A stretch of DNA of 64,000 nt from Monoplex corrugatus (Eukaryota > Mollusca > Gastropoda > Littorinimorpha > Ranellidae): NCBI GenBank assembly GCA_030674185.1, contig CM060312.1, positions 35,039,362 to 35,103,361 on the forward strand. Reading direction: 5' to 3'. The translations under genes were made by a program, and so were the position numbers. How positions within the stretch are numbered: the stretch's first letter is position 1; each line of letters starts with the position of its first letter. This document shows positions 11,091 through 21,489 of this stretch, piece by piece. The notes below the pieces were generated by a model. The model did not search any database, was not told the DNA's origin, and saw only the letters and a list, made by a program, of their open reading frames with translations.

Positions 11091-11884
11091 AGCGCTACCC
11101 GTCCTTCAAAAGATTACCTGAGTAATGAGGTGTCTACTACCTCATTCATACACGACTTTTGGGGTTTAAGGGACTATCTCTCCTCATCACACCAGCAGTC
11201 CATCATACCACTCCATTCGCTTCCTTTCTCTCTTTCCCAGCCACAGAAATATGTCTATGGTTCCAGCGCACCATTCTCGTCTGGCATCAAGCAAAGAGCA
11301 AGGATACTATCAAAGAATTTTCGATACGGACTATCCTTCCAGGTATCCTCTGGAAGAGTGACACCACCACAGCCCTGTGCAGATCATCATGGTGCACCCA
11401 TCTTCCACTCCTCCACCCTCTTTAGTGTAACCAATGCTAGTTCTTCCTACAACGAGGGCTCCTCTTGGGAAGTCCCTATATGAGCCGGGTGTCCTTAATC
11501 CTCATCCGAACAAGTTGTCTCTAAGCCATCCTTAAAAGCTCGCAATGGGTCTTTTGTACCAATAAAAGTACCCATAAGCGAAGAATTAAGTTACCCAATA
11601 TACTGAAGCATTGCCATGTAAGCTGGACGTTTGGCGAGAGGAAGAAGTAGGTTTAAGGTCCCTCACAACTCTTCCCAACTGCAACAAAATTTTCAAAGCA
11701 TGTGGGTTGCTTATTCTGCCATTTGCAAAATCGTTTTTTTTTTCCCTGCAAAATACAAATCGTTGTCATTTAGAGAGCTACCTATCTCTCCCAAAATCTT
11801 CCTCCCAAGACTTCGTAGACAAAACCAACTTAATAAAATCTCTGTTAATTTATTGTAATGCAAAATTTCTGATGCACAACTCTA
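11091..11884. other. No recognised gene; 156-codon open frame not supported
   Basis: The plus strand is open from 11013 to 11483, but it begins inside a dispersed repeat, is serine-rich and matches no domain I know. The sequence to 11880 is otherwise unremarkable. Confidence 0.4.
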
Positions 11885-12201
11885 AGAATAATGTTGAGAG
11901 TTCCAGGGACAGCAAAGAAAACAAATGACACAGTCTTGAAGGAGGCAGACACAAGAAGATCATTAATACGGAAGATTAGGGGAAAAAACTAGAAACATTC
12001 ATAGGACATTTTATAAGGAAAGGGGAATTAGAACACCTGATCACATTAGGAAAGCTGGAGGGAAAGAGATCACCAGGTAGACCCAGGGAGAAAATCTTGG
12101 ACGGACTTGCAGGGTGGCTGAAGACAGAGAGGGTGGAAGATGTACTTGCAGCGACAGGAGGGGCATGATCGCCAACGCAATGCAGCAGGGCACATGATGA
12201 T
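11885..12201 (+). mobile_element. 5'-truncated RTE-like LINE 3' end, copy 2
   Basis: Nucleotide match to the other copies from GGACAGCAAAGAAAACAAA through GGTAGACCCAGGGAGAAAAT and CTTGGACGGACTTGCAG to CATGATCGCCAACGC, ending in ATGATGATGATA. The reading frame is broken (TAG after the K-rich segment). The ATG-repeat tail at the end of the element is typical of RTE-clade LINEs. Confidence 0.8.
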
Positions 12202-12296
12202 GATAAATGCACAAAATCATTGTGGAGGCCTGGTAGGTGTACAGCTCCTACTTTCTAAGCTGACTGCATGCGTTCCATTCGGCTGGAGAAACTTCC

Positions 12297-12375
12297 TACG
12301 AGTGGCCTCCAGTTCACACAGCTGTGCGTGGGAAGCTAACTTTATTCTGTTGGGAAAGGTAAAGCAGCGATCGAA
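12297..12375 (+). repeat. Dispersed family D fragment
   Basis: It shares CAGTTCACACAGCTGTGCGT, TTTATTCTGTTGGGAAAGG and GTAAAGCAGC with the 11.0 kb copy, with substitutions. Confidence 0.45.
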
Positions 12376-12385
12376 GGAGTGGAGT

Positions 12386-12660
12386 AAAACCCTGTGTCAA
12401 ACAGCTGACAAAGAGTACGGAGGTTTCAGCATCTCAATCCCGTATACCCAGCTTAGGGCTATCATCATCACTATCATCGTGTGCTCTGCCGCATGGCGTT
12501 GGCGATCATGGCCCTCCATATGAATCTATCCCTTGTCGCTGCAAGTAGGCCTACTGATCCTCAGCCACCCTGCAAGTCCGAGTCAGTGAAACCCTGTCTC
12601 AAACAGCTGACCAAGAGTGCGGAAGTTTCAGCATTTCAATCCCGTATACCATCTTAGGGC
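12386..12660 (-). mobile_element. RTE-like LINE 3' fragment between direct repeats of about 75 bp
   Basis: 12466-12580 is the reverse complement of the family's last 110 bp (GCATGGCGTTGGCGATCATG, then GCAAGTCC). It is flanked by two diverged copies of one segment (AAACCCTGTGTCAAACAGCT... and AAACCCTGTCTCAAACAGCT..., each ending CTTAGGGCTAT) at about 12388-12463 and 12588-12663. Confidence 0.65.
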
Positions 12661-12859
12661 TATGGGGCTACATTTTACTCCCCTTCCTCCCTCCCCCGCC
12701 CCCATATACCACTTATCGTAAGTTGACATACATGAAAATTGTTGAGTGGAGTCGAGACAAATTTCTTGTGCACTTACGAATGACAGGCAGTTAAGGACCC
12801 GTCACTTCTTCACACAAAATGACAGGTAAGTACTGTAACATACCGGGTGCCAAGCGCAG

Positions 12860-13200
12860 GGGTAGCACAGAAGGAGGAGGAGGGCAGAAAGCAGGGAAGT
12901 GGGGGAGGGGGAAAGAGGGGGATCAGAGTGATGGCACGAGGAGCCTGTACAGTTAGGAGGTTGTCTGGCTGGCAGGTTGGTCAAGTCCAAACCAGCTCTG
13001 TTATTTTAACCCTTTCACGCCCACACCCTAACCTACTAGCTTCCTGCAGCAGAGTAGGAGGGTGGTAATAGTAGAAAGCAAGAAGGGCAGAGGGGAAGAA
13101 GGGGGTTAGAGTAGTGGCACGGGAAGCCTGCTCTGTCAGAAGTTTGGCTGGCTGGCTGCTCGGTCAAGTCCGTTTTAGTTCTGTTATTCTATCCCCACCC
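12860..13200. repeat. Segment of about 150 bp present twice
   Basis: Copies at about 12885-13010 and 13075-13190 share GGCACGRGRAGCCTG, GGCTGGCTGGC/GGCTGGCAGG, GGTCAAGTCC and CTCTGTTATT, with many substitutions. Both sit beside the TTAACCCTTT-type repeat field. Confidence 0.6.
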
Positions 13201-14174
13201 CCACCCCACCCCCCTTTCACCCTGTCCACCAGTTCCGGCATGAATGAATGAAGGTGTCAGGGAAGCCGCAAGGAACTGGTGAAGATGTAATGATAAGAAT
13301 GACAGGGTCAGGAAGCAGGCGAACAGGGTAATGGGCTGAAAGGGCGAGAAGCTGGTGGATAGGAAAAGGCGCGAAAGTGTTAGGAAGCTGTAGCTAAGGT
13401 AAGGGGGTGGAATGTTAGGAAGCTGATGGACAGGTGCAGGGCTGAAAGGATTAGCAAGCTGGTGGACAGGAAGCTGGTGAACAGGGTAAGAGAATGAAAG
13501 TTAGGAATCTGATGGAGAGGATAAGTGGATGAAAGGATTAGGAAGCTGGTGAACAGGGTAAGAGAATGAAAGATAGGAATCTGATGGAGAGGATAAGGGG
13601 ATGAAAGGATTAGAAAGCAGGTGGAAGCTGTGGATAGGGTAAGGGGGGTGAAAGAATTAGAAAGCATGGAGATAAGAGTTAGGAAGTTCATGGATATGCT
13701 AAGGTGATGAAAGAGATAGGATGCTGGTAGATAGGTAAGAGGGTAAAAAAAAAAAGAGGAAGCACAGAGATAAAAGAGTTCGGAAGTTCATGGATATGGT
13801 AAGGTGATGAGTTAGGATGCTGGTGGTTAGAGTAAGGGGGTGAAAGGTTTAGAAAGCTTGTCGATAGGGAAACGAGGTGAAAGAGATACGAATCCGTTGG
13901 ATAGGGTAAGGGACCGAAGCGATTACCCCTCTGACTCCCACACCCTGTCCACCAGCATACTGCATTATCAACCATGCCAGCAAAGCAAAAACTTAACCCT
14001 TTGATTCCCTCACCCTATCCACCAGCTTCCTGCATTGTCAACCATGCCAGCAAAGCAAAAACTTAACCCTTTGATTCCCTCACCCTATCCATCAGCTTCC
14101 TGGGGATAGGGTGAGGGAATCAAAGGGTTAAGTTTTTGCAGTTGGTGGATAGGGTGCAGGAGTCAAAGGGTTAA
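13006..14174. repeat. TTAA/CCCTTTGA repeat field, possibly a foldback-element-derived array
   Basis: The left edge is TTAACCCTTTCACGCCC (13006) and the right edge is GGAGTCAAAGGGTTAA (14159-14174). Between 13300 and 13960 lie about 17 degenerate units of roughly 35-45 bp, such as GGAAGCTGGTGGACAGG, GGTAAGGGGGTGAAAGG and ATTA. At 13981-14100 a 70-bp unit (CAAAGCAAAAACTTAACCCT, TTGATTCCCTCACCCTATCC, ACCAGCTTCCTGCA) is tandem, then the sequence reverses at about 14100 into its complement. The unit is the same sequence found as isolated TTAA-flanked elements at 34.4 and 39.4 kb. Confidence 0.7.
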
Positions 14175-14179
14175 ATGAC

Positions 14180-14550
14180 AGAAACACCTGTTTCTACGGA
14201 CCCGTAAGTGCCTGCAGCAGAGCGGGTATGTATTTACATCCTGCCTGTAGCGATTGAAAATATCAAGAGAAACACGGGACCCCTGAGCGCCGTTTGTACA
14301 ACAACGTCAACGCATGACACTTGTCAGAAAGTATGAGAAGCTAAATAAAGTACTTGCCAACAGCTATTCTATGCCCATCTCTCTAAAAATCATGTAAAAA
14401 AAAAATAAAAAATTCGCGGCATATAATGCATTTTAAAGAACATCACGGAAACAAGGGTACGAGTAACAGACTTCGGCCCCAAAGGAAAGAAAGTAGCTAT
14501 TTGCACTGGGTAAGAGAAAGAAAGGTAGACAGACAAAAAAAAAAGGTCAA
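14180..14550. other. No gene seen
   Basis: Unique sequence with no recognised domain. A short A-rich stretch lies at 14396-14410. Confidence 0.4.
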
Positions 14551-14554
14551 AACA

Positions 14555-15122
14555 CACACAGACACAACACACAAACACACACACACACACACACGCACGC
14601 GCACACACACACACACACACAAGCACGCTTGGGTCACACGCACGCACGCACACACACACACACACCACACACACACACTAACACATCACACATACACATA
14701 CACACACCCAAGAGCACGCTTGCATACACATACATTCAAGGGAAACCATCAACTGTTGACAATATTAACTGTTCCATCAATTTTTTACAACCAACCTGTC
14801 TCATGCAGCCCTATCTTGAGTTCCTATAACAAATGAGTATTTTCTCAGTTCTGAGAATTCTGATTTCACACAAACATGCATTCTCTCTCTCTCTCTCCTC
14901 TCCCCCCTCTCTCTTTCTCTCTCTCTCTCTCACGCACACACACACACACACACACATATTCACATCCACACGCGCACACACACAAACACACGAAAACACC
15001 CAACCAACATACACACACACAGACATAGACACACATACAGTTACACACACACGATACACACACACACAACACACACACACACACACACAGACACACACCA
15101 ACACACACCACACACACACACA
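14555..15122. repeat. (CA)n, (CT)n and mixed microsatellites with a 170-bp unique gap
   Basis: CA tracts at 14555-14710, unique 14720-14880, CT at 14880-14930, then CA/CACG tracts to 15122. Confidence 0.95.
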
Positions 15123-16025
15123 CTGCGACATGACCCGACCATTAATCTCGGTAGTTAAGTAGATACATGTGTCTATAATAGAGATGATTTTTTTTAATAA
15201 GCCGACATCTGCTTGTACATTAAAGAAACTGGGAGGGAGTTCAATGATGCTGGGTCAAAAAAAGAGAAAGGATGTCTTTCTGCGAGTAGTCAGAACCGAG
15301 ATACTGTCAAAAGAACAGATCCTGAGTACTTAAGAAGATTTGTGAGGACAGGAGCTCTGACATTTATGTTGGCATGATATTCAAACTTGGACACTGAAAG
15401 CAGAGTGTGGCAACTTTATACTATGAGGTCCTTCTCCTCAGTGCTAATGCCATCGTTTATTCTTTAAAAGAAAAACACCAACTGGCTGCAGAATGACCAG
15501 CAATACCACCATCACCACCGTCATCAGCATCAGTGCTATATCCATCAGACCGTAGAATTGGCAGCACCACTGGGCTAGTAGTGATGAGCATGTGGAGCAG
15601 AGAAAAGTGACGGCCGTTTCAAACTGACCACCGCTAAAACTTGACAGAACTGACCGCTTTTTATCTATCTCTCCCCACCTGCCACTGGGGCCGGCGGTTG
15701 GGGAGGAGGGGAGAGGAGGAACTCGAGGGGGGAGGGGAAGGGGGAGGGGCAAGAGGTGGAAGGAAGATGGAAAAATATGGACACAAATCTTGCAATACAC
15801 ATTTCATGTCACACTTTTAGGGGGCATTTATACTTACTGAGTTTGGCCTTTTACACAGCGTCAGACTGAAGTCAAATAACACTGTTACTCGCCTTCTGCG
15901 TTACGAGAAAGGCAACAGCTACAAAACCAATTCAAAACGACAGTACACAGAAACAAGAAACAACAGTAATAAGAAACTAACAGACAATTAATTAAATTCA
16001 GACCTTTTTCAACTACATGTGTGAC
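15123..16025. other. No gene seen
   Basis: Unique sequence. A minus-strand open frame at 15444-15800 has proline-rich and hydrophobic stretches, but part is encoded by a G-rich low-complexity run at 15700-15760. No domain is recognised, and I do not support it as a gene. Confidence 0.4.
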
Positions 16026-16029
16026 TGTA

Positions 16030-16031
16030 TG

Positions 16032-16097
<66 letters not shown>

Positions 16098-16185
16098 ATG
16101 CCTCGTTGGAATTACGGAGAGAAAGAGAGAGGCAGAGAGGGGCAGAGAGAGAGAGAGAAAGAGACAGACAGACAGACAGACAGTC
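16030..16185. repeat. (CT)n then (GA)n microsatellite, partly self-complementary
   Basis: CT at 16030-16095 and GAGA/GACA at 16118-16183 flank 22 bp of unique sequence, so the strand can fold on itself. Confidence 0.9.
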
Positions 16186-16230
16186 AAACATTTTATTCAC
16201 GAAAGGCCGTAGCCCCTGATTGATTAATGC

Positions 16231-16411
16231 TGTAAGTAATTAATGCAGACGGTAACTCTTGTACAATTATTGCTGTAACTGAAGACGCATGCGCAATGCG
16301 GTTGTTACCGGTTCGTTTGCTGTGAAAATAAACCCGGTAAGAGGTTTCCTTCGATCTGCTTGTGTTGTGTGGTTGAGTGTTCGGTCCCTTCTCTTTCATC
16401 CTGACACCACA
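16231..16411 (+). repeat. Probable 5' LTR of a gypsy-type retrotransposon
   Basis: The segment starts TGTAAGTAATTAATGC, contains AATAAA at 16327-16332 and a TGTGTTGTGTGGTTGAG stretch, and ends ACACCACA immediately before a TGG-initiated primer-binding-like site. The right end is well placed by the PBS. The left end is a guess, because I found no second LTR to compare with. Confidence 0.5.
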
Positions 16412-16429
16412 TGGTGTCAGAATGCTGTT
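16412..16429 (+). other. Putative primer-binding site
   Basis: TGGTGTCAGAATGCTG directly follows the putative LTR end. LTR retrotransposon PBSs begin TGG as the complement of tRNA CCA-3'. The CTGACACCACATGGTGTCAG palindrome spans the LTR/PBS junction. Confidence 0.5.
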
Positions 16430-16448
16430 ACACAACCCTACTGAGTGA

Positions 16449-17030
16449 GTGGGTACGACTTGCCTAATAACTACAAGTAAGTTTGGTGCACCAGACCAAT
16501 TCGACTTCTTCCGGCCAGCTGAGTGGCCGGCTTGGCGGGAATGTTTTCTGACATTTCGTACCATTACAGAGTTAGCAAGTAAACCAGGCAAGGTTCAGGT
16601 TCACAGCCTACTGTACAGTGTGGGTAAAGAAGTGAACAAACTCTTTACCCAGTTCATCTTTCCTGCGCATGAAGAAGGTGCAACAGACCCAGGAAACGAT
16701 TCTGATACCGTGCTGAATTTATTCAATGTGTACTTCATCCCCTGACAGAACGACATCCATGAGCGAGCAAACTTTACTCGAGGCGCAGCAGCAGCCAGGG
16801 TCCTGCTTGAATTAGAACACAATGCGAATTTGGAAACAAGGAGGAAGCCATCCACAGACGCCCAGTCCTTGCCCTGAGAGATAAAAACGTTGTTTCAAGA
16901 ACAGTGTATGATTGCCTCCTTGCTAAACCAAAACTTCAGCCTACAACGTTCACCACTTGCGCAGTGCTGGAACACCCCTTGAGTGTCTGGGAACGTTTTC
17001 CACACTACATCACACGTAATCACCAACGGA
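16449..17030 (+). pseudogene. Decayed gypsy-type gag remnant
   Basis: The frame from 16449 to 16745 encodes a gag-like segment: FGAPDQFDFFRPAEWPAWRE, then F-TFR, then ELASK, QVHSLLYSVG and a VLNLFNVYF block. This matches the start of gag in Ty3/gypsy elements of invertebrates. A stop at 16743 breaks the frame, and the following sequence continues with HERANFTRG-like residues in another frame. No zinc-knuckle CCHC motif is intact. It lies just downstream of the putative PBS, as expected. Non-functional. Confidence 0.7.
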
Positions 17031-17046
17031 AGCACTGATTTACATC

Positions 17047-18440
17047 ATGAATTCAGACTCTGAAAATCTCGGTAAAAAAGCACTTTCTCAGCTCAGACTA
17101 GTCAAGCGTCCAGACACAATCACACCAGTCTTTGGTGAGGCTGACGACAAACCCATCACCTGTCCTCCAATGAAAACTGTCTTGAAGGAGGATTGCAAGC
17201 CATACAGTCTCAACACTACTCGCAGAATCGTGATTCCTCTGACTGTCAAGATGAAGAAGGAACTGAAAAAGGTGGCTAAATGCTAGTATCATCGAAGCAA
17301 TGACAGCTAAGGGACTGGTGTGGCACTATGGTCCCTATTTTGAAGAAGAGAGGAGATTAGATTAGAATCTGCACAGACTTTAAACTGAATGCAGTACTCA
17401 AAAGGGAACGGTACATCTTGCCAACATTAGAAGGCATCTTCACCAAACTTCATCAGGCCTTGTGGGCAGATCTTTCTATTGGCGCTTACCATTTGGGACC
17501 TCCAGTACGCCAGAGATCTACCAAAGAATGACGGAGATCATTTCGAAAGATGAGGAAATATCATTTGCTATTTTGATGACATCCTTGTCTACGGCAACTC
17601 AGAGGCTGAACATTAAGAATATCTTGACAATGACAAGGTCCTGAAGGAACATGATGGTGCCAATCTCAAACTGCACAGAGAGAAATGTGAAAGGTGTGTG
17701 TTACAGAATCAGCAAGCATGGAGTCCGACCCCATCCAGAGAAGGTTTGGCTATTCAATGCAAGGAAGAGCCAACCAATACAACTGAAGTTCAATGGTTCA
17801 TGGGTATGGTCAGCTTCTTGGGAAAGTACATTCCGCACCTCTCCGGCATCATGCGTCTCATAACAGAGCTCTTACAGAAAGACAAGGCATGTGTTTCCGA
17901 GTCCAGCACAAGTTGCAGCATTTTTACAGGTGAAAGATCTGATCACATCAGCACTAACCCTGGCTTTCTACAATCCAGCAAGACCAACAACAGTCAGTGC
18001 TGATACCAGCTGTAACGGCTTGGGTGCGGTTCTTTTCCAAGAACATGGTGGCGTCTGTTCCAGAACTCTTATCTCTTCTGAGAAACGATATGCCCAGATC
18101 GAAAAGGAATGCCTTGTTTCAGTAAGCACTTCCAATGCCACCTTGTTGAACTTGATCGTTTTCACTCTTCAAACTGATCACAAACTTCTTGTACTCCTCA
18201 TCAACAAGATAGTCTTTCTTGTTGATGAGGGGTACAAGAGGTCTGTGATCAGTTTGAAGGGTGAAACGATCAAGTATCATCTTGGATGATGATGGTCTTT
18301 GAAACTCCAATTCGCTGCCAATGAATGCTTATTCACCTTATGAAGTTCAACTGTGAAGCAGTTTATACCCCAGGAAAGAATATGAAGGTGACCAATACTT
18401 GCCCAAGAATATCATAGGCTCAACTGAAACCCAGGTCGCA
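17047..18440 (+). pseudogene. Decayed gypsy-type pol (RT and RNase H) remnant
   Basis: Segments in shifting frames follow pol order. 17047-17286 has a protease/RT-linker-like block ending PLTVKMKKELKKV. 17390-17440 has the RERYILPTLE segment. 17462-17530 has the LPFGTSSTPEIYQR block of RT. 17565-17600 reads FDDILVYGN in another frame, that is, the RT active-site region. 17740-17880 has WFMGMVSFLGKYIPHLS and an LLQKD connector. 17930-18120 resembles RNase H (DTSCNGLGAVLFQE, then RTLISSEKRYAQIEKECL). Multiple frameshifts and internal deletions exclude function. Integrase and a 3' LTR are not seen. Confidence 0.8.
18151..18274. repeat. Inverted duplication (about 58-bp arms) inside the gypsy RNase H region
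   Basis: The left arm 18151-18209 (CTTGATCGTTTTCACTCTTC ... CTCATCAACAAGA) is complementary to 18217-18274 (TCTTGTTGATGAGG ... GTGAAACGATCAAG), with few mismatches and a spacer of about 7 bp. The minus strand of the right arm still encodes the RNase H peptide TLQTDHRPLVPLINKKD, so one pol fragment was duplicated in inverse. Confidence 0.85.
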
Positions 18441-18790
18441 ACGCTGGAAGAAGCCATCACCTTCATGTGATATCATCCAAGCACAATGGTCAGCGCCTAA
18501 CAGATTTCTCATTAAAAAAAAGTTCTACAGCATTTCTGAACAAGAAAGTAAGAGACAGATTTCATCTTTCTGTGCTACTTGACATAATGAACAAAGCAAT
18601 TTTGAGCACTTGATCTTCTATTGATTTTCAAAAATAATAACATAGATTTGAAATATCAAGAAACTCGTCAAAATATGTTCTAATTGTCAATCGATATCCA
18701 CTTACAAGGTAGAGTAGCGTGCGAGTATGTAAAGTGGATTATTTTCCATACAAACTATTGGGTTGACAATACCTTTACTGCTGTGCCCTC
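18441..18790. other. No gene seen
   Basis: AT-rich sequence after the gypsy remnant. No 3' LTR was found here. Confidence 0.4.
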
Positions 18791-18794
18791 TTTT

Positions 18795-18920
18795 ACGTGT
18801 ACTGAGTACTCGCTGCACACTGGACCTCGATTATCATCTCATCCAACAGACAAGCACAGAATTTCCAGAAGGTGGGAATACTATTTATACTGAAAGAGCC
18901 CCGGCATCACCACGGGGGGA
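18795..18920 (+). repeat. Family C fragment joined to a family A fragment
   Basis: 18800-18853 (GTACTGAGTACTCGCTGCAC, CCTCGATTATCATCTCATCC) resembles the minus strand of 9441-9520. 18855-18920 (CACAGAATTTCCAGAAGGTG, then CCCGGCATCACCACGGGGGG) matches the right part of dispersed family A. Confidence 0.6.
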
Positions 18921-19315
18921 ACTGAAGGTTACAGACTGCACTTTGTACATTATTTAACTGTGTGAGCAATCCTGTCACTGTTTCTGACATTAACACTATA
19001 TCATCAGCGAAAAGTAGATTGCATTTTTTTACAATTTAGTCTAACACTGCCACAGTTATTAACTTTCAAGGTCAATTCTTATTTTCAAAGTCAATTCATT
19101 GAGAAATTAAGAAATAGAGCTACATACATCATCTGTTGGTACTTATAATTTGTACAAAAATGTAAAGAAAAAGAAAATTGGTTCCATTGAGCTGTCAAAA
19201 AGGAAAGAAATAACTATTTTTTTTTAACATATTAATGGACCATTACATAGTTTATACTCAATAAATGAACAGCGAGATGACGACAGAGCGGGCCGGTAAT
19301 ATAGCAGTGCTCTCC
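18921..19315. other. No gene seen
   Basis: AT-rich unique sequence without recognisable coding. Confidence 0.4.
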
Positions 19316-19317
19316 CG

Positions 19318-19430
19318 GGATTTCCATTGTTGCAGTTGGCAAGATTCTCTGAACTCTACCCGCTAGTTCTTCGCTTGCTTACATTGACACGGGCATGATG
19401 TCGATGGGCTTAAACAGTACAACAAAGCAA
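19318..19430 (-). pseudogene. Fragment related to the 20.2 kb minus-strand frame
   Basis: The minus strand of 19318-19372 reads ELAGRVQRILPTATMEIP, closely resembling EIADRIRGSLPTATVEIP encoded at 20252-20306. Upstream, IDIMPVSM followed by a stop parallels NVSVMPT in the other copy. The family is unknown to me. The stop and short length suggest a broken copy. Confidence 0.4.
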
Positions 19431-19449
19431 GCTTTAAACAGATATTTAA

Positions 19450-19515
19450 AACTGTGTGTGTGCAGGTGTGTGTGTGTGTTGTGTGTGTGTGTGAGTGCGT
19501 GTGCATGTGTGCGTG
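19450..19515. repeat. (GT)n microsatellite
   Basis: GT tract with TT, GA and GC interruptions. Confidence 0.9.
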
Positions 19516-19642
19516 CACGAGAGGCACGAGCAGGCACCCGCATTTGTCGTGAACACTACCAGCAATCTGTTCCCTTACAAGTCGGGGCAAAATGGAAGGA
19601 AAAACGAAAGATTACAGAATGTGTGTGAGATTGTATGTAGAA

Positions 19643-19661
19643 GGGGGGGGGGGGGGGGGGG
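19643..19661. repeat. G homopolymer
   Basis: A run of 19 G, a likely sequencing-uncertain and G-quadruplex-capable tract. Confidence 0.9.
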
Positions 19662-19936
19662 ATTTCATGTTCGTGCGGGGCATCAGGAGTCATGACCTGG
19701 ATGCGGCCCGGCCCCCTGAGAGTGAGATAAGGGCCGAAACACTTGCACGACGGGGGTTTTCTCTCTTCTGAGTTTCTTATTACTGCTTAACTTCTATTCA
19801 CAGATGTGCTTTTAGAAGAAAGAAGTCACCCCTTCTCGTGTCTGTGATCAGAAGACCAGTGACCATCCAGTGCAGAATCAGTCCCATGGCGAGTTTGTCG
19901 GTTCTACCGATTTGAAAGCATGTCTGTGTAAATGAG

Positions 19937-20130
19937 ACAGACAGACAGACAGACGAGCAGACAGGACAGGCAGGCAAGGCAGACAGAGAGAGAGGTGTGT
20001 GTGTGTGTGGTGTGTGTGTGTGTGTGTGGTGTAAAGTGCACGCACTCGTATGTCCATGTGCAGGATCATGTAATGCGTGTATCTTTGTGTTCATATGTGT
20101 GTGTGTGTGTTGCATGTGCGCACATGTACA
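19937..20130. repeat. (GACA)n and (GT)n microsatellites
   Basis: GACA units at 19937-19955, GGCA units, GA to 19993, GT to 20030 and again near 20095-20112. Confidence 0.9.
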
Positions 20131-20229
20131 GTGTGAGAGTATTGTGTACATATGTTCGCACACATATACGCAAGCGCGTTTGCGTCCTCCTTTCCCATCC
20201 CCGAGGCTGGGACCGGTTTGAAGGAGTTG

Positions 20230-20470
20230 TCAAAGTGGGAAGTGAACAGTAGGGATTTCCACTGTTGCTGTTGGCAAGCTTCCGCGAATTCTGTCCGCAA
20301 TCTCTTTCCTTGTTGGCATCACAGATACATTACAACCAGACAGATAAGACAACTCAGCCAACGTCCTGTCCACGATAGTCTGAGCATCGATTCCTCGAGC
20401 TTGTTTTGTTGGAGCTACACCTCCAAAACGACATTCAGGCAAGTTAAAAGAGAGTTGCTTGTAAAATGAT
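20230..20470 (-). CDS. Unrecognised coding-like segment, possibly repeat-derived
   Basis: The minus strand is open over about 75 codons with balanced, non-repetitive composition: LPECRFGGVAPTKQARGID, then QTIVDRTLAELSYLSGCN, MPTRKEIADRI, SLPTATVEIPTVHFPL and a stop. A related peptide occurs 0.9 kb away at 19318-19372, and differences between the two look partly synonymous. I do not recognise the family. It could be a fragment of a host gene or of a transposon polyprotein. The open frame extends upstream to 20592, but there the sequence is repeat-like. No start codon or splice site was chosen with confidence. Confidence 0.35.
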
Positions 20471-20569
20471 ATTGTACTGCTGACTAATATGGCGATTTTC
20501 CGCATCCCTTTCCTTATAGACTCCAATCTATATTGTACTGCTGATGTGACGATAGTTTGCACTGAATTG

Positions 20570-20860
20570 ATTCTTGATGGAGGCAGACACAAGAAGATTT
20601 AAGGAAGCAAAGACAGGCAACATTTATAGGCCATTTTATGAGGAAAGGGGAATTGGAGCAACCTGGTCACAACAGGAAAGGTAGAGGGAAAGAGAGCACC
20701 AGGTAGACCCAGGAAGAAGATACTAGACGGACTTGCAGAGTGGCTGAGGACAGGGAGGGGTGGAGGGGGTGCTTGGGGCAACAAGAGACAGAGACAGATG
20801 GAAGTCCATGATCGCCAACACCATCATGCCATGCGCAAGGCACCTGATGATGATGATGTT
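20570..20860 (+). mobile_element. 5'-truncated RTE-like LINE 3' end, copy 3
   Basis: Starts at TTGATGGAGGCAGACACAAG and follows the family through GGAATTGGAGCAACCTGGTC, CAGGTAGACCCAGGAAGAAG and CATGATCGCCAACACC to a GATGATGATGATG tail. The frame is broken. It is flanked by two related segments of about 45 bp (20494-20540 and 20882-20925, both with TTTTCCGCA...CTTTCCTT.TAGACT.CAATCTAT), suggesting a duplication around the insertion. Confidence 0.75.
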
Positions 20861-21042
20861 TGCTGTTGACCACAATGGAGCTTTTCCGCACGTCTCTTTC
20901 CTTTTAGACTTCAATCTATGGTATTTTAGGCGGGGGGTGGGGGAGGGGAATTGTGGAGGGGTTAAACATCAAACTTCTTCGTTCAAAACAATCTACGAGT
21001 TGACTGTCGTGTTTTTGTTTTGTTTTGTTTTGTTCCGTTGTT

Positions 21043-21190
<148 letters not shown>

Positions 21191-21444
21191 GCTGAATGAT
21201 CCAGCAACGTTATCTAGCGCTATATGTTCACGTGGCGTATTGTGGCGATGATATCACACAGTTCAGCAAAACTAGTTTCCGATGTATCTATCAACGTTTA
21301 TGCTCAAACTGACACAGGGCAAAGCTATCGTTTGGAGTGCATTCGATTTGGCTTAATTCTTTACGCGCACAAGCGACATAAAGACTTCACATTCAAAATG
21401 AGTCATGATCTGTGTATATAATCTTCTTACATCACTAAAATACA

Positions 21445-21445
21445 T

Positions 21446-21489
<44 letters not shown>

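Noticed and set aside
11013..11483. 156-codon plus-strand gene
   Set aside because: It begins in a dispersed repeat, is low in distinctive residues and has no domain.
15444..15800. 118-codon minus-strand membrane protein with a hydrophobic stretch
   Set aside because: The proline-rich part comes from a G-rich tract and the hydrophobic part from GAT/GGT-like codons. No family recognised.
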